This document shows positions 59,763 through 64,000 of a DNA stretch of 64,000 nucleotides, piece after piece. The number at the start of each line of letters is the position of its first letter. Position 1 is the stretch's first letter. This DNA comes from Cyrtodaria siliqua (Eukaryota; Mollusca; Bivalvia; Adapedonta; Hiatellidae), in contig JAWPHD010000235.1 of NCBI GenBank assembly GCA_037043455.1, forward strand, positions 124,001 through 188,000, written 5' to 3'. The position numbers and the translations under genes were made by a program. The notes under the pieces are model-generated. The model did not search any database, was not told where the DNA came from, and saw only the letters and a program-made list of their open reading frames with translations.

Positions 59763-59858
59763 AGAGTATGGTTTCAGTGAGTTGGTTAATTTAAACATCG
59801 AGATCGGGCGTAGCCCATCGAGGTGTTTAAATTAACCAACGAGATGAAACCATACTCT
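59763..59858. repeat. ~41-bp-arm hairpin
   Basis: AGAGTATGGTTTCAGTGAGT and TTGGTTAATTTAAACATCGA face their inverted copies, with a few differences, around GATCGGGCGTAGCCC, itself a small hairpin. A foldback MITE or strong cruciform former. 59859-60248 shows no gene. Confidence 0.82.
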
Positions 59859-60248
59859 TTTTGTTTTGTAGCATGTCCATTTCAGCTCCCTGTCATACTC
59901 TAACTTGTTATTCTAACTGTTATTCTGACAGCTCTTATTTTCAATTAAACGATTTACACCTGTGCTATTACAAAGAGACTTTTCGGTGACCATGCTACAA
60001 TAGCAGTGAGAGAAATACAACTTACCTTTAGGAACAATTGAAATATTGTAAAAATACTGCGTTTGTTTATATTTTCAATGTCAATTCAATCCCATGATAC
60101 AACTGAACCCGTTTGATATCTAGATTCGCACTTAACCTACAGTGGTAACGTGACGTACAGTATCAAAGATAACGTGTATTGTAATATTGGTATCACGAAA
60201 TGCTTTTATATACAGGAGGGTTGTTCTAAAAGTTCTAGACAACTTCAA

Positions 60249-60558
60249 TTGTATTTGTTCCACTATATGTACAGTACGGTTGTATTTGTTCCACTATATG
60301 TACAGTACGATTGTATTTGTTCCGCTTTATGTACAGTACGGTTGTATTTGTTCCACTATATGTACAGTACGGTTGTATTTGTTCCGCTATATGTACAGTA
60401 CGGTTGTATTTGTTCCATTATATGTACAGTACGGTTGTATTTGTTCCACTATATGTACAGTACGGTTGTATTTGTTCCGCTATATGTACAGTACGGTTGT
60501 ATTTGTTCCACTATATGTACAGTACGGTTGTATTTGTTCCACTATATGTACAGTACGG
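60249..60558 (+). repeat. 31-bp minisatellite, exactly ten units
   Basis: The unit starts TTGTATTTGTTCCACTATAT and continues GTACAGTACGG. Ten contiguous copies vary only at a few bases (CAC/CGC/CAT after TTC, TATA/TTTA). Because 31 is not a multiple of three and the unit has no stop in any plus frame, all three plus frames stay open; these frames are artefacts. Confidence 0.95.
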
Positions 60559-60637
60559 TTGTCCACCAGATTACTATTCCAAGCTGTATCACACACAACC
60601 GTTGACGTCTATCAGGCCTAGATGTGTGGTTCTATCA

Positions 60638-62800
60638 TTAAGATTCCTGTAATGCCTTGTACATATCATTGAAGTGTATAGGAGAATCTCAAACCAACAT
60701 AATTACTAGATGTCTAAATTTATTTTTACACAGAATTTGCAATATATAATCTGTACATACCAATCTGGGTAGTAGGAGCATTAAATAGTAAAATAAATCC
60801 ATTTATATCCACATAAGGTTAATAAAATATGTTTTTCCTTCCACAATATTACTTTCTTATGAACACAACATGGGTATCACAATAAACGTACACACTGACC
60901 ATTGTTCAGTGAATGGTCAGTGAACATGCTGAAAAGGATTAGTGTGTAGACAACAAAAGAGGAATGGATTGTTTATAATGGAAGGACACTTTTGTGTAGG
61001 AAAGGAATATTGTTAAGGGTTCGCCAATGTTCTGAATTGACTTTCCAGTGGGTGGGGTATTAGGTGTTGAAACCTAAATAACTAGAGAGTCTTGAAAATA
61101 TGTAACACACCTTTCATATTAAACTTTGAGTATAATTCACTTTAGTCATAAGGAAAAATGTCAATATGTGGGTACTTAATTAGCATGAACAAAAACAATA
61201 GGGTAAAGGACTTCCATGCAAACAATGTAATTACTGAACAAAATAATTGTTTTTTGGCTTAGATTAAATGTATAGACAATGATTAACAAAATGTTAGAGT
61301 ATTAAGTCGAAATTCAAACCAGTTTTGCAGAAAAAAGTAAATAACTTTGTTGACACGTTGAAGTTTTCATCGGCCATATTTTTCATTCATAAAAATATGT
61401 AAACAAAAGTGGAACATGGATTATTGTCTAAATTGGTGTGAGAGACATCTATGCAGCAACAGAACATATATGTGAAACTTGAATATTACCCTAAGTAGAT
61501 TGTTAAAACATTGAAGACAAATCAAATTACCTGTCAGGTAATCATGGATGTCGAGTTAAAGATTTTACGTTTTCTTATTGTATTTTCAATGCTTCACCTC
61601 GCTGAACAAAATATGACCGATTAACCGATTACGATTCCTACGCCTATCATTTTTTAACGATGCATACTAGGGAAATCCGAATCGAATTTTCGAATTTATA
61701 ATTACAAATTGTATTTTTCATTTTAAACAATATTCTGATCATTTGTGTTATAAATGTTGCAAGAAAACGAAGAAAATGAACCCTTGCCGTTATAAATACT
61801 AAAAATAAGAAATAAAAATGGCACTACTTTATGCAATTGTAGGTGTTATAAGGCATTCGTTCGTGAAAACTCGGATAATACCGGCTACGTTCGGAATCAT
61901 ACTTCATAGAAATAATCGAGATGTTGCGAATGAGAAGTTTCCGGAAATTAGAAAGTAACAATATTATTTGCCAATTTAACTGATTTTATAATGTTTCGAG
62001 GCTTATCTCTCTCAAGAATAACATATTTAAGAAGAAACAATACGTTTTCCCCCACGCACCTGTTATAAACTATTCAGATCTATCAGAATACAGTCGCAAT
62101 AGAGGATCGTTCATGAGGTAAACAAATGTTTGTGATACCGTTCATTCAATAATCATTGTGTAGTATTATTAGTAGTAAATCTCGTGCAAATAGTATAATT
62201 TAAAACAGATTTGCACTACTTTTGGGGATAAAACACGGTGCAGAAAATTCATTGATTTGGCATAGATGGTGTTATGAAATTCTGTTTTATTAAGTTGCTG
62301 TTATTTAATTTTTCATTTTTATTCTTACATATTGTAAACAACATACTGGACTATGGATGTGTGTATTCACTTTCAATAAAAAAGAAAAAGAAGTCAATGA
62401 TTGGATGCACCCGAGGTACTGAAATCATAAATACAATATCTTTTTTATGAATTTATTTTATTCAAAACACTAGCTATCAAAATGTTCCCTTATACATGTG
62501 ACACACTATGTCAGCATTGGCAGTTGCAAGAAAATTGAAGTTTAAGCAATAATTGACATTGTAATTTTTACCATACCCCACCCACTTTATAGTATTGGCG
62601 AACCCTTAAAGAGAAAAAAAGCTTTTATTAACCTTACATGGATTTATTTTACTATTTATTGCTCCTACTACCCAGATTGGTATGTAATGATTTTATATTG
62701 CAAATTCTGTGTAAAAATAATTACACATCAGGTAATTATGTTAGTTTGAGATTTCTCTATATAATTCAATGATATTTACAAGGCATTACAGTAACCTTAA
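60638..62800. mobile_element. TTAA-flanked element with ~190-bp TIRs, split by a second TTAA element
   Basis: The left arm (60642-60835, CTGTAATGCCTTGTACATAT, CAATCTGGGTAGTAGGAGCA) is the reverse complement of the right arm (62622-62796). TTAA lies at both borders (60638-60641 and 62797-62800), the target of piggyBac and Kolobok superfamilies. Without the inner element it would be about 570 bp. No transposase frame. Confidence 0.75.
61013..62609. mobile_element. Inner TTAA-flanked element
   Basis: TTAAGGGTTCGCCAATGT at 61013 and ATTGGCGAACCCTTAA ending at 62609 are inverted termini, with a subterminal GTGGGTGGGGTA / TACCCCACCCAC pair. The 1.6 kb interior is AT-rich with no long frame. It is probably a non-autonomous piggyBac- or Kolobok-type element nested in the outer one. 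Confidence 0.7.
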
Positions 62801-63032
62801 ATGGAGCTCGTAACACATTAGCTTAAGTGTGTTATGTAAGCGTTAGATAACATATTTTAATTTAATAGTTTATTGAAAATCGATTTTGTAGTTATAATAG
62901 ATAACATCTGTTTTGCATTTCGATGATTTTCTGAGAGTCAGCACAGGACATTCAACAACACGGTATGTGTCGTTATTTAATTTCAAACGAATATGAAAAA
63001 CGAAGAAGTAAAATTATGAAACAACAATTGAT

Positions 63033-63803
63033 CCCGTGTATCGGTATATCCTCCGAGCACGTTAAAGAACCATATGAATCTAATAGGTCTCACTACACAG
63101 TTAATATGAATCTAATAGGTCTCACTACACAGTTAGTGTAGTGAGACCTATTATATTCATATGGTTCTTTAACCATATGAATCTAATAGGTCTCACTACA
63201 CAGTTAGTGTAGTGAGACCTATTAGATTCATATGGTTTAACGAGTTAGCTCCCTTGAAAGCCACGGTAGATAAAACTTGCGCCATAAAAAGTAGTAGTGT
63301 GTTGTTCGGTTTTAAATATTTTTAATAATTGCTGACAGATATATGTATTACTGTTGCAGGTGAGATGAACACAGTCTGAAATTGGATGTGCAGCTATTAG
63401 ACGACACTGGCACCATAATATGACAGTTTTATGGGAGTTGAAGCAGTGTAGGAACTCTGGTACAAACTCTGGAGTAAAAGCCCAAAATAGCGCAAAGGAT
63501 GCCACCACTCCAATTTAAAAAAAAAACCTGGTCAACGTACCATATTTTGTACATTTTTGTGTGGGCAAATGACTGTGTTTCATAAATAAGTGACTTTTAG
63601 CTTGGAAACTTTAGGTTCGAAATGGCCCAGTAAACTTTATTCATATAGGCCAACATAGTAAAAGTGTACTGTGTTGTGAGACCTATACGATAATAAGAGT
63701 AGGGCACGGTTCCCGGATTCCTATGTATCCTTCCCCTCTCTGGGGCGTCTTTAAATAACCTATACTGTGTTGATGAGCCGTTAAACAACATTCAATTCAA
63801 TTC
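63033..63803 (+). mobile_element. Family A SINE split by a ~600-bp MITE
   Basis: SINE text (CCCGTGTATCGGTATATCCT, GAGCACGTTAAAGAACCATA) stops near 63083 and resumes at about 63685 (ACGATAATAAGAGTAGGGCA) to the tail TTAAACAACATTCAATTCAA. Between them is an element with inverted ends TAGGTCTCACTACACAGT and ACTGTGTTGTGAGACCTA. The 5' part of the SINE (tRNA head) is missing. Confidence 0.8.
63070..63238. repeat. Palindromic amplification at the SINE/MITE junction
   Basis: A ~33-bp block made of SINE sequence (CCATATGAATCTA) plus MITE terminus (ATAGGTCTCACTACACAG) occurs three times forward (63070, 63104, 63171) and twice inverted (63136-63171, 63206-63238). Adjacent forward/inverted pairs are near-perfect palindromes. 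Confidence 0.9.
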
Positions 63804-63825
63804 TTTGAGATATACACACACTTAA

Positions 63826-63940
63826 ACTTGCAGCTGATGTCACACTTGCAGCTGACGTCACATATACACACCTCTAACTTGCAGCTGATGTCACATACAC
63901 ACACCTCCAACTTGCAACTGACGTCACATAAACACACCTT
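63826..63940. repeat. Minisatellite with GCAGCTGATGTCACA / TGACGTCA units
   Basis: Four units of about 22-40 bp carry ACTTGCAGCTGATGTCACA or ACTTGCAGCTGACGTCACAT, separated by TACACACACC. The variant TGACGTCA is the palindromic CRE/ATF core, probably by chance. 63941-64000 ends in GGCCAATGTCGGAAAATGTC, which looks like the start of another GATATCGG-type element. Confidence 0.75.
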
Positions 63941-64000
63941 AAGGCAGTGGGAGCGTAATGGACCTCTGCATAGATCGGCCAATGTCGGAAAATGTCGGCG

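Noticed and set aside
60150..60652. Three overlapping 113-151 codon frames with 31-residue periodicity
   Set aside because: Produced by a 31-bp minisatellite that lacks stop codons; identical text in three frames is not coding evidence.
63070..63238. CRISPR-like array of repeats
   Set aside because: The copies alternate in orientation, have no unique spacers and derive from a SINE/MITE junction in a eukaryotic context.

Overview
The window looks like an AT-rich intergenic and intronic stretch of an animal nuclear genome, most likely a bivalve or related mollusc. The pointers are tRNA-derived SINEs with ATTCA/AATTC tails, decayed non-LTR retrotransposons (LINEs) with a terminal zinc knuckle, a pogo/Tigger-type element, many short inverted-repeat elements (MITEs), and several long elements built from 145-300 bp tandem units ending in a GTCC/ACGG-type microsatellite. 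That last layout matches descriptions of the oyster 'pearl' / DINE-1-like, Helitron-related class. The species assignment is inference. No bacterial, organellar or CRISPR signal was seen.

Host genes. One gene is recognised with confidence: ceramide-1-phosphate transfer protein (CPTP), on the minus strand, in two coding exons (55855-55722 and 49265-48746) joined by a 6.46 kb intron packed with repeats. The splice joint restores an Arg codon and gives a 217-residue GLTP-fold protein. The five residues known to bind the ceramide-1-phosphate headgroup are all present. Downstream on the same strand, two exon-like blocks with matching phase (40342-40180 and 33882-33772) may be the 3' end of an unrecognised gene. 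A 120-bp phase 1-1 exon-like block lies on the plus strand at 41581-41700.

Mobile-element genes. At 663-2576 there is a nearly intact DUF7869-type (RNase H-like, transposase-like) reading frame interrupted by a single TAG. LINE remnants lie at 22.8-24.6 kb (+), 26.85-30.35 kb (-, carrying endonuclease and a SINE but missing the RT core), 30.5-31.5 kb (+, RT without endonuclease), 38.3-39.3 kb (+, C-terminal part), 50.2-50.6 kb (+) and 54.3-54.5 kb (-). A frameshifted YqaJ-like nuclease remnant lies at 39.76-40.0 kb.

Layout. 0-5 kb: transposase-like gene, MITEs, SINE, foldback element. 6-8.2 kb: elements rich in GATATCGG-type motifs. 10.9-18 kb: pogo-like MITE, pearl-like elements 1 and 2, and a 0.9 kb element with 96-bp terminal repeats. 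20-24.6 kb: MITE, pearl-like element 3, LINE. 26.4-31.5 kb: SINE and LINEs. 32-44.5 kb: SINE fragments, MITEs, poly-G tracts, exon-like blocks, LINE tail. 44.8-48 kb: pearl-like element 4. 48.4-55.9 kb: CPTP with LINE pieces, a poly-C satellite and pearl-like element 5 in its intron. 56-64 kb: minisatellites, nested TTAA-flanked elements, and a SINE interrupted by a MITE whose junction has been amplified as a palindrome.

I did not find a convincing new biological system. The most unusual items are the five elements of shared layout, the SINE/MITE palindrome cluster, the single-stop DUF7869-like gene and the poly-C satellite inside CPTP. All calls come from reading the sequence; no database search was run.
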